Below, piece by piece: positions 56,642 through 64,000 of a stretch of 64,000 bases of DNA. The stretch is taken from contig CP047423.1 in the NCBI GenBank assembly GCA_014058405.1, positions 3,952,501 to 4,016,500 on the forward strand, given 5' to 3'. The notes beneath the pieces were generated by a model, which was not told where the DNA came from, did not search any database, and saw only the letters and a program-made list of their open reading frames with translations. The translations under genes were made by a program, and so were the position numbers. Position 1 is the stretch's first letter; each line of letters begins with the position of its first letter. The stretch comes from Candidatus Nitrospira kreftii (GTDB taxonomy: Bacteria; Nitrospirota; Nitrospiria; Nitrospirales; Nitrospiraceae).

Positions 56642-56717
56642 ACCGGGCGTGTCGAGAGAGGCGCGACCGCTCCTATGGAGAAACTACGAAGAAATCAACT
56701 TGTGATGGAGGTCCGCA

Positions 56718-57776
56718 ATGCAAACAACACAAATCATTGTGATCGCGGTGTTGGCAACCGCATTCACCATAGTGAACCAGACAGTCCGTGCGGAGGAGCA
56801 CCTGACACCAAAGGACATGGCATATATCGGGCAGGGAGGATCGGTGATGGGGCTCGACCGGGAACAACCCGTAGACACGGGCAAAAAGCTCACACTTTAC
56901 GAACGACGGATGAAGACACCCTGGTCTGCCGACGCACTGAACGACGAAAGCCCCGCTCATATGGTGTTCTTGGATCCATACTTCATTGATAAGTACGAAG
57001 TCTCGAACAAAGACTATGGTGATTTCATCAAGACAAAAGGTCACCCGGCTCCGGCTTACTGGGACGATCCCCGTTTAAATAAGTCCCAACTGCCCGTCGT
57101 CGGGGTGAATTGGGAGGATGCGAGAGCCTTCTGCGAATATCGCGGCAAACGGCTGCCGACGGAAGCAGAGTGGGAAAAGGCCGCCCGAGGGCCAGATGGT
57201 AATCTCTATCCCTGGGGCAACGCTTTTGATCCGGCGAAAGTCAATTATGGGAAAAAGCACGATGCCACCATGCCCGTTGATTCATACCCAGAAGGAGCCA
57301 GCTATTATGGCCTACACCACATGGCCGGCAATGTCTTCGAGTGGGTCTCAGACTGGTACGACCCCCGCTACTATGGACGGCTTGAAACGAGTGTGAATCC
57401 AAGCGGCCCGGCTCAACCCCTGTGGATGGGCGGAACCGGGACATACGTGGATCGTCTGACGGTCGGCGAGAAGCGGGTCATACGCGGTGGCTCCTGGATC
57501 GCCCCGGAGGGCACAACTAGGGCGACCCACCGGTTCTGGAATCATCCACTCAATAACAGCTACGGCGTGGGTCTGGGATTCCGCTGCGCGAAAACTGCCC
57601 CACCAGAAATCGATCAGCGTATCAAGGAAGCCGCCATCTTGACGTACGTCGAAATGGGGCGAGAACACTTCGCAGAGGCCCAGCAGGCCCTTGCTCAGGG
57701 ATTGGCCCTTGACCCCAAGAATACAGAGCTGCTGGAGCTTCGGCAATTGATTGAGCAATCGATGAAGCGACCGTGA
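56718..57776 (+). CDS. SUMF1/FGE-fold protein with helical C-terminus (copy B)
   Basis: A 352-residue exported protein closely related to copy A. Signal: IIVIAVLATAFTIVNQTVRA-EE. The domain shows KDMAYIGQGGSVMGLDREQP, DKYEVSNKDYGDFIKTKGHP, GKRLPTEAEWEKAARGPDGN, HHMAGNVFEWVSDWYDPRYY and VIRGGSWIAPEGTTRATHRF, ending in the same FRCAKT and TPR-like helices (AILTYVEMGREHFAEAQQAL). An insertion near residues 45-75 and another after NPSGPAQPLWMGG distinguish it. No cysteine pair in the GGSW loop. GGAGGTCCGCA precedes the ATG. Confidence 0.87.
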   Translation: MQTTQIIVIAVLATAFTIVNQTVRAEEHLTPKDMAYIGQGGSVMGLDREQPVDTGKKLTLYERRMKTPWSADALNDESPAHMVFLDPYFIDKYEVSNKDYGDFIKTKGHPAPAYWDDPRLNKSQLPVVGVNWEDARAFCEYRGKRLPTEAEWEKAARGPDGNLYPWGNAFDPAKVNYGKKHDATMPVDSYPEGASYYGLHHMAGNVFEWVSDWYDPRYYGRLETSVNPSGPAQPLWMGGTGTYVDRLTVGEKRVIRGGSWIAPEGTTRATHRFWNHPLNNSYGVGLGFRCAKTAPPEIDQRIKEAAILTYVEMGREHFAEAQQALAQGLALDPKNTELLELRQLIEQSMKRP

Positions 57777-57829
57777 AGGAAGGTTTCACGGGTTCCTGAT
57801 TATAGTTTGATCGTGACGGAGGCGCACAG

Positions 57830-58198
57830 ATGATACACAACAAGATGCTTTATCGAGGGATTGTCCTCATCGCCCTCCTGGGAGCCTCATCCCTCCACGC
57901 AGGGCCCATCGATTCACCCGGGCACCCGCATGAGGATAAGGCCCAGCTGGTCCATGAAGCCAATCATGAAGTGGACCAGGCATGGGAGGTCTACCACCGG
58001 GCAGCATTGGGAGGAACAGTGGCCTCGCCTGCCCTTCAGGCGGAAATCGAGCAGCACCTGCACGAAGCCAGAACCCTCGTGACCCAGGCGCAAGAGGCAG
58101 CCGATCGGGGGGACGAGCGCCAGGTGGAGGAACTATGCAAGCAAGTGAGACTCCATACCGCCCAAGCCATTAAGGGTAGCAAGGAGCAGAAGAGATGA
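57830..58198 (+). CDS. Small exported His-rich helical protein
   Basis: A 122-residue protein with a signal peptide (GIVLIALLGASSLHA-GP). The mature part is predicted helical: DKAQLVHEANHEVDQAWEVY, IEQHLHEARTLVTQAQEAAD, VEELCKQVRLHTAQAIKGSK, with eight or more histidines at intervals recalling SmbP-like proteins. A metal-binding role is possible but not shown. Its TGA overlaps the ATG of the next SUMF1 gene (ATGA), so the two are coupled. Confidence 0.72.
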   Translation: MIHNKMLYRGIVLIALLGASSLHAGPIDSPGHPHEDKAQLVHEANHEVDQAWEVYHRAALGGTVASPALQAEIEQHLHEARTLVTQAQEAADRGDERQVEELCKQVRLHTAQAIKGSKEQKR

Positions 58199-59040
58199 TC
58201 ACTGGTCTGTGGCCCAGATCAACTCAGTTCAACAGAATGACGATGGTCGTTATCACGGTCCTTGCGCTCATGCAGTCGCTTCCCGGGGAAGCGTTGCCTG
58301 AAACGAAGGAGCCTGACCCGGTGCCGATGGTCACGATTCCGGCCGGCGAATTTCTGATGGGCAATCCAGAAGGAAAAGGCCGGGACGACGAACGACCGCA
58401 GCGATCTGTCTACCTCGACGAGTTTGCGATCGATCAAGTCGAAGTGACGAACGAGCGGTATATGGCCTTTGTAAAATCCATTGGCCATCGCGCACCACCC
58501 AATCCCTATGGCACCGGGAGCCTCCAATCCATTAAGGGCATTGAGCAACTCCCGGTGGTCCAGACGACTTGGTACGACGCCAAGGCCTATTGTAGTTGGG
58601 CGAAGAAACGGCTGCCGACGGAAGCAGAGTGGGAGAAGGCTGCTCGTGGGACCGACGGTCGGCTCTACCCCTGGGGAAATGAACCGCCCACGGCGAAGCG
58701 GGCGAACTTTGATCGGGAGTGGGAGGATGAGAAGACCCTGCACGCTGTCGGATCGCTTCCCGATGGAGATTCACCCTACGGGGTAAAGGATATGACCGGC
58801 AACGTCAGGGAGTGGGTCTCCGATTGGTACGACGCGGAATACTACCAACATGCGCCCAATCGGAATCCACAAGGTCCCGACAAAAAGGGCGTGGTTCGGT
58901 CGATTCGTGGTGGCTCCTGGCATAGTCCGGCATCGGATATCACCGCATCGGCGCGTGGTCGTGGCGGGTTCGCCTTGCAGACTCATGGAACAGGGTTTCG
59001 CTGTGTCCGTGGTCTTGAGGCAGCCACCCGGCAGAAGTAA
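58195..59040 (+). CDS. SUMF1/FGE-fold protein without helical C-terminus (copy C)
   Basis: A 281-residue exported protein. Hydrophobic signal MTMVVITVLALMQSLPGEAL-PE. The SUMF1 domain includes VPMVTIPAGEFLMGNPEGKG, QVEVTNERYMAFVKSIGHRA, KKRLPTEAEWEKAARGTDGR, KDMTGNVREWVSDWYDAEYY and SIRGGSWHSPASDITASARG, ending in FRCVRGLEAATRQK. It is more distant from copies A and B and closer in loop pattern to the cytochrome fusion. The FGE cysteines are missing. It is coupled to the small helical protein gene by a 4 bp overlap. Confidence 0.87.
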   Translation: MITGLWPRSTQFNRMTMVVITVLALMQSLPGEALPETKEPDPVPMVTIPAGEFLMGNPEGKGRDDERPQRSVYLDEFAIDQVEVTNERYMAFVKSIGHRAPPNPYGTGSLQSIKGIEQLPVVQTTWYDAKAYCSWAKKRLPTEAEWEKAARGTDGRLYPWGNEPPTAKRANFDREWEDEKTLHAVGSLPDGDSPYGVKDMTGNVREWVSDWYDAEYYQHAPNRNPQGPDKKGVVRSIRGGSWHSPASDITASARGRGGFALQTHGTGFRCVRGLEAATRQK

Positions 59041-59154
59041 CCGGTCGCGGTGAACGTGCGAGGCAATACGATGGCAGCGACAAGAGTTCGGAGGCCGGTT
59101 TATTGGTTTGGCAGAGGTGACGCCGCACTCCGCACGGCGTCGCCCGCTGAAGCC

Positions 59155-59185
59155 GACAGGTCCCCTCATTCATGAGGGACCTGTC
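59155..59185 (+). terminator. Terminator-like hairpin after SUMF1 copy C
   Basis: GACAGGTCC-(C)-CTCAT and ATGAGGGACCTGTC pair into a long stem with a short loop and one bulged C, about 115 bp after the stop codon. No U tract follows, so it may be a factor-dependent terminator or stabiliser. Confidence 0.55.
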
Positions 59186-59254
59186 ACTTCGGTGGGGCTC
59201 AACCTTTGTAGGCGAGCAGATAGTTCCAGACTCGGGATGGATAGGGGGAACGAT

Positions 59255-59386
59255 ATGGATATGAGTCTAGTCTTATTGATAGCTGTTGGATTGCTGGCTT
59301 GCGGTATGGCGACGGGACTCTATCAGACCGCTACCGTCGTCGTCAGACGGCGGGCTGTGAGAGTACACAAGACCAGTAAGAAGTAA
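59255..59386 (+). CDS. Small single-helix membrane protein
   Basis: A 43-residue peptide: MDMSLVLLIAVGLLACGMAT followed by GLYQTATVVVRRRAVRVHKT and SKK. One hydrophobic helix and a basic tail fit a tiny inner membrane protein. ATAGGGGGAAC lies before the ATG at 59255. The frame extends upstream to 59108 but that part is not protein-like. No family recognised. Confidence 0.55.
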   Translation: MDMSLVLLIAVGLLACGMATGLYQTATVVVRRRAVRVHKTSKK

Positions 59387-59509
59387 TAGGTCATCAATAT
59401 GCCGCATTTCACAATGCGGTTGTTCAGATGAGGCAGTAATCGGATTCGCACCGCGAGCGGAACAGAAGCTCGTGATTGACCATTGGTGCCTTTGCCGGGA
59501 GATAGCCCT

Positions 59510-60448
59510 ATGAATATCGTGGTGACCGGGGGAACGGGATTCATCGGCGGCGCGTTGTGCCGTTCGCTGACAGGTGAGGGCCATAGAGTAAGCATCCTGA
59601 CGAGACGGCCAGGACAGATTTCCCGTCAGACGGACGTACGCATCAACTCGGTGCCCTGGAACGCGCAAGACACCGGGCCCTGGGAGCAAGTTCTTGAGGG
59701 GGCAGATGCCGTCATCAATCTCGCTGGTGCGCCGATCGCCGAGGCACGCTGGACCGACGCACGCAAGCAACTCATCACCGACAGTCGCGTACTCACCACC
59801 CGCTTACTGGTCAGAGCCATGTCACGGCATGCTTCTAAACCAGCAACGTTCATCAGCGCGTCCGGTATCGGTTATTACGGCGCGAGCGACGATCGCCGTC
59901 TGGATGAAGGAGCGGCGCGCGGCCAGGGCTTCTTAGCCGATTTATGCCTCGCATGGGAAGCCGAGGCCCTTCGAGCTGCGGAGTTCGGCACGCGTGTCGT
60001 CATCTTACGAACCGGGATGGTCCTGGAAGCAGATGGTGGTGCATTGGCCAAAATGCTGTTGCCCTTCAGACTGTTCACAGGCGGTCCGATCATGCCGGGA
60101 ACACAGTGGGTGTCCTGGATTCACCGACGTGACCACATCGGTCTCATTCAATGGGCACTAGCCAACAGCACTATTTCTGGGCCACTCAATGCGGTCGCCC
60201 CGGAAGCGGTCACCATGAGGGATTTTTCCTTGAGGCTCGGTCGTGCATTGCATAGACCATCGTGGTTCCCCGTGCCGGAATTCCTCTTGAAGCTGGCCCT
60301 GGGAGAATTGGGATCGTTGATGACCACGGGCCAACGAGTGACTCCAAGAAAAGCCCTCGAGGCCGGCTATGCGTTTCACCATGCGACGCTGGACTCCGCT
60401 CTCCAGGCGATCTTTCCTGAAACGGCAGTGATCCGCCGAGCGGCGTGA
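59510..60448 (+). CDS. TIGR01777 family epimerase (YfcH-like)
   Basis: A 312-residue NAD(P)-binding protein. It starts MNIVVTGGTGFIGGALCRSL, has the family segments DAVINLAGAPIAEARWTDAR and TFISASGIGYYGASDDRRLD, GQGFLADLCLAWEAEALRAA and the C-terminal PLNAVAPEAVTMRDFSLRLG followed by a helical DUF1731-like end (VPEFLLKLALGELGSLMTTG). The frame is open 27 bases further upstream, but the ATG at 59510 is the family start. Such genes commonly sit with photolyase and LitR. Substrate unknown. Confidence 0.93.
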   Translation: MNIVVTGGTGFIGGALCRSLTGEGHRVSILTRRPGQISRQTDVRINSVPWNAQDTGPWEQVLEGADAVINLAGAPIAEARWTDARKQLITDSRVLTTRLLVRAMSRHASKPATFISASGIGYYGASDDRRLDEGAARGQGFLADLCLAWEAEALRAAEFGTRVVILRTGMVLEADGGALAKMLLPFRLFTGGPIMPGTQWVSWIHRRDHIGLIQWALANSTISGPLNAVAPEAVTMRDFSLRLGRALHRPSWFPVPEFLLKLALGELGSLMTTGQRVTPRKALEAGYAFHHATLDSALQAIFPETAVIRRAA

Positions 60449-60486
60449 CGTAAGTGAGTGAAGTGCTTTTCGAGCAGGAGGACATT

Positions 60487-61068
60487 ATGAATGCAAAACA
60501 GATCAACGGAATGGTTCCAAGTGGGATGTTCTTCATCTTCGCCCTTCTCGGACTAACCATAGGAGTTGGTGAACCGTCTCATGCGGCGGGAAATGACAAC
60601 CAGCCGACCTTTACAGTTGGGGATCGACTGCCGGATGCGACACTGATCGGATTCCATGGAAAGTCCGTCCGACTGACGGATACGCAGAGCCGAGTCAAGT
60701 TGATCAGCATCGTGCCCCAGCTCAATACCCCGGTTTGTGATGAGCAGACTCATCATTTCAGCGAGCAAAACGCCGGGCTCGATCGAACGGTTGAGATCAT
60801 AACCCTCAGCACAAATCCGTCGGACGACCAGGCCGCCTTCGCCAAAAAGGCTCGCATCTCGAACATCACGTTCCTTTCCGATGCTCCCTCATTTGAGTTT
60901 GGGAAGCGCACCGGCCTGCTGCTTCCGAAGCACAGCATCCTGCATCGCGCGGTTATCGTCGCAGATGCTGACAACATCATCCGCTATGTGCAAGTGGTTC
61001 CAATGGGAGATTTACCAGACTTCAACGCCGCGTACGATGCGGCGCGTAAACTCGCTGCGGCGAGATAA
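60487..61068 (+). CDS. tpx: Thiol peroxidase (Tpx-like), exported
   Basis: A 193-residue peroxiredoxin with an N-terminal hydrophobic signal (MFFIFALLGLTIGVGEPSHA-AG). The thioredoxin fold contains FTVGDRLPDATLIGFHGKSV, LISIVPQLNTPVCDEQTHHF (peroxidatic cysteine in TPVCDEQT, as in Tpx), and AFAKKARISNITFLSDAPSF. The resolving cysteine of E. coli Tpx in the F-C-x-A region is replaced: the segment reads LSDAPSFEFG, so no second cysteine is seen. It is preceded by GCAGGAGG. Periplasmic peroxide removal fits with the exported KatG. Confidence 0.88.
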   Translation: MNAKQINGMVPSGMFFIFALLGLTIGVGEPSHAAGNDNQPTFTVGDRLPDATLIGFHGKSVRLTDTQSRVKLISIVPQLNTPVCDEQTHHFSEQNAGLDRTVEIITLSTNPSDDQAAFAKKARISNITFLSDAPSFEFGKRTGLLLPKHSILHRAVIVADADNIIRYVQVVPMGDLPDFNAAYDAARKLAAAR

Positions 61069-61083
61069 GTCCCGGGAGGGGAC

Positions 61084-61560
61084 ATGGTGATGACTGCTGT
61101 TCTGAACTACCTCCATCTTCTAGCAACCGGAGTCTTGATCGGAAAGGTTGTACTCCTATCCTTTGTCGTGGCGCCTATCCTCGCAAGAACGTTGGAGCGG
61201 GAACCTTTCGGTCAAGTGGCCCGACAATTATTTCCAACCTACTATGCGTTGGGCTTGGGCGCAGCAGGCCTTGGGTTAATTGCTCTGTGCGGGATCCTGA
61301 TGATCCGGGGATTGTCCCCGACTCTGGTGTTGGCCTGGAGCATCTGGATGGTTGTTCTGGTCGCCGAGTCTTACTGTCGAACGCCATTGACCTCGCAAAG
61401 CAATGCGATGAGAGATCGTCTGAAGGAGCAGGAGACTCGAGGTGGGGTAGATCCCACGCTTCAGGAATCGTGGAACCAATTGCACCAGCGGTCGATCTAC
61501 TTGAATTCGCTCGTGCTGGTCGCGGGACTTTGCTTACTTGGAGTGGCAGGTCATGTGTAG
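61084..61560 (+). CDS. DUF4149-like membrane protein
   Basis: A 158-residue protein with four hydrophobic segments: LHLLATGVLIGKVVLLSFVV, YALGLGAAGLGLIALCGILM, PTLVLAWSIWMVVLVAESYC and IYLNSLVLVAGLCLLGVAGH. The FFVAP-ILARTLEREPFGQVARQLFP pattern matches DUF4149/TMEM205-like proteins. Function unknown. GGGAGGGGAC precedes the ATG, and its stop codon touches the hairpin covering the ribosome binding site of the next peptide. Confidence 0.8.
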   Translation: MVMTAVLNYLHLLATGVLIGKVVLLSFVVAPILARTLEREPFGQVARQLFPTYYALGLGAAGLGLIALCGILMIRGLSPTLVLAWSIWMVVLVAESYCRTPLTSQSNAMRDRLKEQETRGGVDPTLQESWNQLHQRSIYLNSLVLVAGLCLLGVAGHV

Positions 61561-61576
61561 CCCACCAGGAGGTGGG
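61561..61576 (+). promoter_or_regulatory. Hairpin enclosing a ribosome binding site
   Basis: CCCACC-AGGA-GGTGGG: a 6 bp stem whose loop and right arm contain the AGGAGG ribosome binding site of the peptide starting at 61580. It begins right after the stop codon of the preceding gene, so ribosomes ending there could open it (translational coupling). Confidence 0.5.
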
Positions 61577-61579
61577 CCC

Positions 61580-61681
61580 ATGAGAATTCCCGACAACTAT
61601 ATTCATGTTGCAGCAGGATTGTTGGCAGGCTTTCTCGCAGTTGCGGCACTGTCTTTACTCGGATTGATAATTGTTCGGTGA
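61580..61681 (+). CDS. Tiny single-helix membrane peptide
   Basis: A 33-residue peptide MRIPDNYIHVAAGLLAGFLA then VAALSLLGLIIVR, i.e. one membrane helix with short polar ends. Its first residues (MRI) and the next gene's (MRIRGFHIAAGLIMGL) are alike, suggesting related leader sequences. The Shine-Dalgarno AGGAGG is in a hairpin. No family recognised. Confidence 0.55.
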   Translation: MRIPDNYIHVAAGLLAGFLAVAALSLLGLIIVR

Positions 61682-61712
61682 TCAATGGGGTCCTTAAACA
61701 GGAGGTGCGTTT

Positions 61713-62162
61713 ATGCGAATTCGTGGCTTCCATATTGCGGCAGGATTAATCATGGGCCTTCTCATCGCCGGTTCAGCCATGGCTGACCAGCACAAAAGCC
61801 AGGTTCCTTATGGGCATCGAGACGACACGACACTCCCTAACGGTGTCATCGGCATTTCCCTTCAGGTAGGAGCCGAGCGGATCGGCGATCCAGCCATCCT
61901 GTATGTCGGCATGGTCCATCCCGAAGGACCGGCCCACAAGGCAGGACTTCGGCATGGGGATGAAGTCGTGAGTGTGGATGGTACTCCCGTGACGGGAAAG
62001 GCTTACGAGCAGGTCGTCAAGATGATCCGAGGGGAAGAGGGAACCGTTGTGAAACTTGGCGTGAAGGACGAGAAAGGCCTTCATGAACTCTCCGTGGAGC
62101 GCGTAGCAGGCGACAAACTCCCAAAAGGGCCGGCGGGATCTCATGGAAATCAGGAGCGGTAA
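61713..62162 (+). CDS. Exported PDZ-domain protein
   Basis: A 149-residue protein with a signal peptide (HIAAGLIMGLLIAGSAMA-DQ) and a single PDZ domain: GVIGISLQVGAERIGDPAIL, VGMVHPEGPAHKAGLRHGDE, VVSVDGTPVTGKAYEQVVKM, IRGEEGTVVKLGV. The GDEVVSVDG motif is typical. No protease domain is attached, so it may be a binding adaptor in the periplasm. ACAGGAGGTGCG lies before the ATG. Confidence 0.85.
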   Translation: MRIRGFHIAAGLIMGLLIAGSAMADQHKSQVPYGHRDDTTLPNGVIGISLQVGAERIGDPAILYVGMVHPEGPAHKAGLRHGDEVVSVDGTPVTGKAYEQVVKMIRGEEGTVVKLGVKDEKGLHELSVERVAGDKLPKGPAGSHGNQER

Positions 62163-62185
62163 CCCTACGAAGCAGAGGTGGGTAC

Positions 62186-63631
62186 ATGCGTGGGATCGTT
62201 TGGTTTAGGCGCGATCTTCGATTGCATGACCAGCCGGCACTCACAGCTGCCTGCCAAGAATGCGACGAGGTCGTTCCGCTGTTTGTGTTCGATGAGCCAC
62301 TGCTGCGGTCGCATGAGTTCGGATCAGCTTGCGTAAACTTTATGCTGGGATGCTTGGATGAGCTCCAAGCATCCCTCGCCGCCCTCGGACTCACTCTGCA
62401 GTGGCGACGCGGTGAGCCAGTTGAACAAATTGTTCAAATGGCAACCGATTGGAAGGCCGACGTAGTCTATTGGAATCGCGACTACGAACCGGGCGCGATA
62501 GAGAGGGACCGCCTGGCTCACCAGCGTTTGGCAAAGCTCGGAGTGGCAGTGCGAACGTTCAAAGATCATGTTGTGTTTGAAGCGTCTGAAGTGCGGGGAG
62601 CAACCGGGGAACCGTTACAACGATACAGCGCGTATCGCGCACGCTGGTGGACCAAATGGCATGCAACAACCCCAGCAGTTCAACCGATCCCAACCACCCT
62701 TGCAAAAAAGAAAGCCGCACCGCTGCCACTCTCTCGTCCTCTTCCCACCGCCGGTGAGCTAGGGTACGAATCCATCGTCTTGGCGTTTGAGCCTGGCGAG
62801 CAGAACGCCCTGAAGCGATTGCGCTGGTTCATGAAAGGACCGCTTCATTCTTATGCGCAAGGTAGAAACCTGCCGGCGATCGATGGCAGCTCAACACTTT
62901 CCCCGCACTTCCGGTTCGGCACACTGTCGCCGCGCGTGGCCATTCACGCAGTGTTGAATTCACTGACCAAAGGCGGGCCAGTATCCCGGACTGATGTCTT
63001 GACCTGGGTCGATGAGTTGATCTGGCGTGACTTCTTCCAACAAGTCCTCACGGGGTTCCCACATGTCGCGAAAGGGCCATTTAAAGCGGTTCCCGTACCA
63101 CCATCACGAGCGGCGGGGCGTGAGCGGGATCAATTGTTTCGAGCCTGGTGTGAAGGAAAGACCGGCTATCCGATCGTGGATGCAGGCATGAGGCAACTCG
63201 ACCACACAGGATGGATGCATAACCGTGTTCGAATGGTCGTCGCATCATTCCTGATCAAAGATCTTCGGATCGATTGGCAGAGCGGCGAACGGTATTTCAT
63301 GCAGCACCTGATCGATGCTGATGTGGCGGCAAACAACGGTAATTGGCAGTGGTGTGCGTCAACCGGCACCGATAGTATGCCCGGGTATCGGATCTTTAAC
63401 CCTGCGCTTCAGAGTAAAAAGTTCGACCCGGACGGAACCTACATTCGCCGGTATATTCCTGAACTGGCCCGTGTATCGGCGAAGAGGATTCATGAGCCCC
63501 ATCTCATGACCGCAGATGAGCAAGAACGGGCCGGATGCCGAATCGGGACCGATTATCCGTCACCGGTTGTGGACCATCACCTCGCCCGTCAGGAATATCT
63601 CAACCTCGGGAAGCAGGAGGCAACGAGATGA
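62186..63631 (+). CDS. phrB: Deoxyribodipyrimidine photolyase, class I
   Basis: Repairs UV-induced cyclobutane pyrimidine dimers using FAD and blue light. The 481-residue protein has the antenna-binding N-terminal domain (MRGIVWFRRDLRLHDQPALT), then the FAD domain with RYSAYRARWW, SPHFRFGTLSPRVA, VDELIWRDFFQQVL, AGMRQLDHTGWMHNRVRM and NWQWCASTGTDSMPGYRIFN, including the tryptophans of the electron chain. Start is ATG at 62186. It overlaps the DUF523 gene by 4 bp (ATGA). Photolyase is a classical member of LitR/CarH-controlled clusters. Confidence 0.95.
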   Translation: MRGIVWFRRDLRLHDQPALTAACQECDEVVPLFVFDEPLLRSHEFGSACVNFMLGCLDELQASLAALGLTLQWRRGEPVEQIVQMATDWKADVVYWNRDYEPGAIERDRLAHQRLAKLGVAVRTFKDHVVFEASEVRGATGEPLQRYSAYRARWWTKWHATTPAVQPIPTTLAKKKAAPLPLSRPLPTAGELGYESIVLAFEPGEQNALKRLRWFMKGPLHSYAQGRNLPAIDGSSTLSPHFRFGTLSPRVAIHAVLNSLTKGGPVSRTDVLTWVDELIWRDFFQQVLTGFPHVAKGPFKAVPVPPSRAAGRERDQLFRAWCEGKTGYPIVDAGMRQLDHTGWMHNRVRMVVASFLIKDLRIDWQSGERYFMQHLIDADVAANNGNWQWCASTGTDSMPGYRIFNPALQSKKFDPDGTYIRRYIPELARVSAKRIHEPHLMTADEQERAGCRIGTDYPSPVVDHHLARQEYLNLGKQEATR

Positions 63632-64000
63632 CGACCTCCCCGCTTCGTCTTGGAATCAGTCGGTGTCTTCTCGGAGATGAGGTCCGCTTCGACGGAGGAC
63701 ACAAGCAGGACCATTTCCTAACCGATATATTGGGCCAGTACGTCGAATGGGTACCGGTCTGCCCTGAGGTGGAGGCGGGATTGAGCACCCCAAGGGAAGC
63801 CATGCGCTTGGTAGGCAATCCGCATCGCCCCAGGCTGATGACCATCACGAGCAAGCATGATCACACCGAAGCGATGGAGACAATGGTCAAGGGCCGACTC
63901 GATTCTCTCAACGAACTGGACCTCTCAGGGTTTGTCTTCAAGAGAGGCTCACCCAGTTGCGGACTCGAACGGGTACGCGTGTACACGACACAGGGGATGC
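63628..64000 (+). CDS. DUF523 protein (YbgA-like), 3' end cut by window
   Basis: The visible 124 residues begin MTTSPLRLGISRCLLGDEVR and contain FDGGHKQDHFLTDILGQYVE, VPVCPEVEAGLSTPREAMRL and FVFKRGSPSCGLERVRVY. These are the DUF523 signatures, with cysteines in GISRCLLG, VPVCPE and SPSCG that may bind a metal cluster. In many bacteria this domain is joined to DUF1722 and linked to photolyase genes. Translation is coupled to the photolyase (ATGA). Confidence 0.92.
   Translation, partial: MTTSPLRLGISRCLLGDEVRFDGGHKQDHFLTDILGQYVEWVPVCPEVEAGLSTPREAMRLVGNPHRPRLMTITSKHDHTEAMETMVKGRLDSLNELDLSGFVFKRGSPSCGLERVRVYTTQGM

Overview
The window reads as chromosomal DNA of a complete-ammonia-oxidising (comammox) Nitrospira. 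The strongest marker is a stand-alone amoC (39693-40502, minus), whose product closely follows betaproteobacterial and comammox AmoC. Supporting signs are several c-type cytochromes, a SmbP-like metal-binding protein, SUMF1/FGE-fold proteins in number and moderately high GC. The genus call is inferred from gene content, because no rRNA or HAO gene is present.

Layout. (1) 1-4113, minus: pgi-pgl-glk-rpiA, a tightly coupled operon for glucose-6-phosphate entry into the pentose phosphate pathway. (2) 4487-8163, plus: an ECF sigma factor with its own candidate promoter, a zinc-finger anti-sigma factor, two SAM methyltransferases and a membrane fatty acid/sterol hydroxylase, which looks like a stress-induced lipid or metalloid modification operon. 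(3) 8262-11339, minus: an envelope operon with two L,D-transpeptidase proteins and a helical lipoprotein. (4) 11724-20183, plus: the origin-proximal housekeeping block rpmH-rnpA-yidD-yidC-mnmE-mnmG-rsmG-parA-parB with two perfect parS sites, followed by two bactofilins, mnmA, two Tat subunits and an outer membrane porin. (5) 25276-41467: mixed genes including thrH, an EVE protein, PSP1/RicT-like, cytochrome c, YihY, a P450, HU, rfbC, three tRNAs and the solo amoC.

(6) 41658-64000 is the most interesting region. Two paralogous MerR-type regulators with a cobalamin-binding domain (CarH/LitR photoreceptor family) lie 10 kb apart in the same orientation. Each has a nearly identical divergent promoter/operator containing repeated GACAT-type elements. 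Both keep the W-H-x8-E-H and axial-His residues used for AdoCbl light sensing. Around them are genes typical of light-response clusters or oxidative defence: a DCC-family protein, an SDR-DUF2867 protein, a TIGR01777 epimerase, a class I photolyase coupled to a DUF523 protein, thiol peroxidase and an exported catalase-peroxidase. Mixed in are a NapC/NrfH-type tetraheme cytochrome directly downstream of one operator, a cytochrome c-SUMF1 fusion, three further SUMF1 proteins, small periplasmic helical or repeat proteins and tiny membrane peptides. My reading is a B12-dependent photoreceptor regulon protecting a light-sensitive ammonia oxidiser. The SUMF1 proteins all lack the FGE cysteine pair, so their role is open.

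Limits: starts were chosen from ribosome binding sites and family length; no database search was run. rpiA at the left edge and the DUF523 gene at the right edge are cut by the window.
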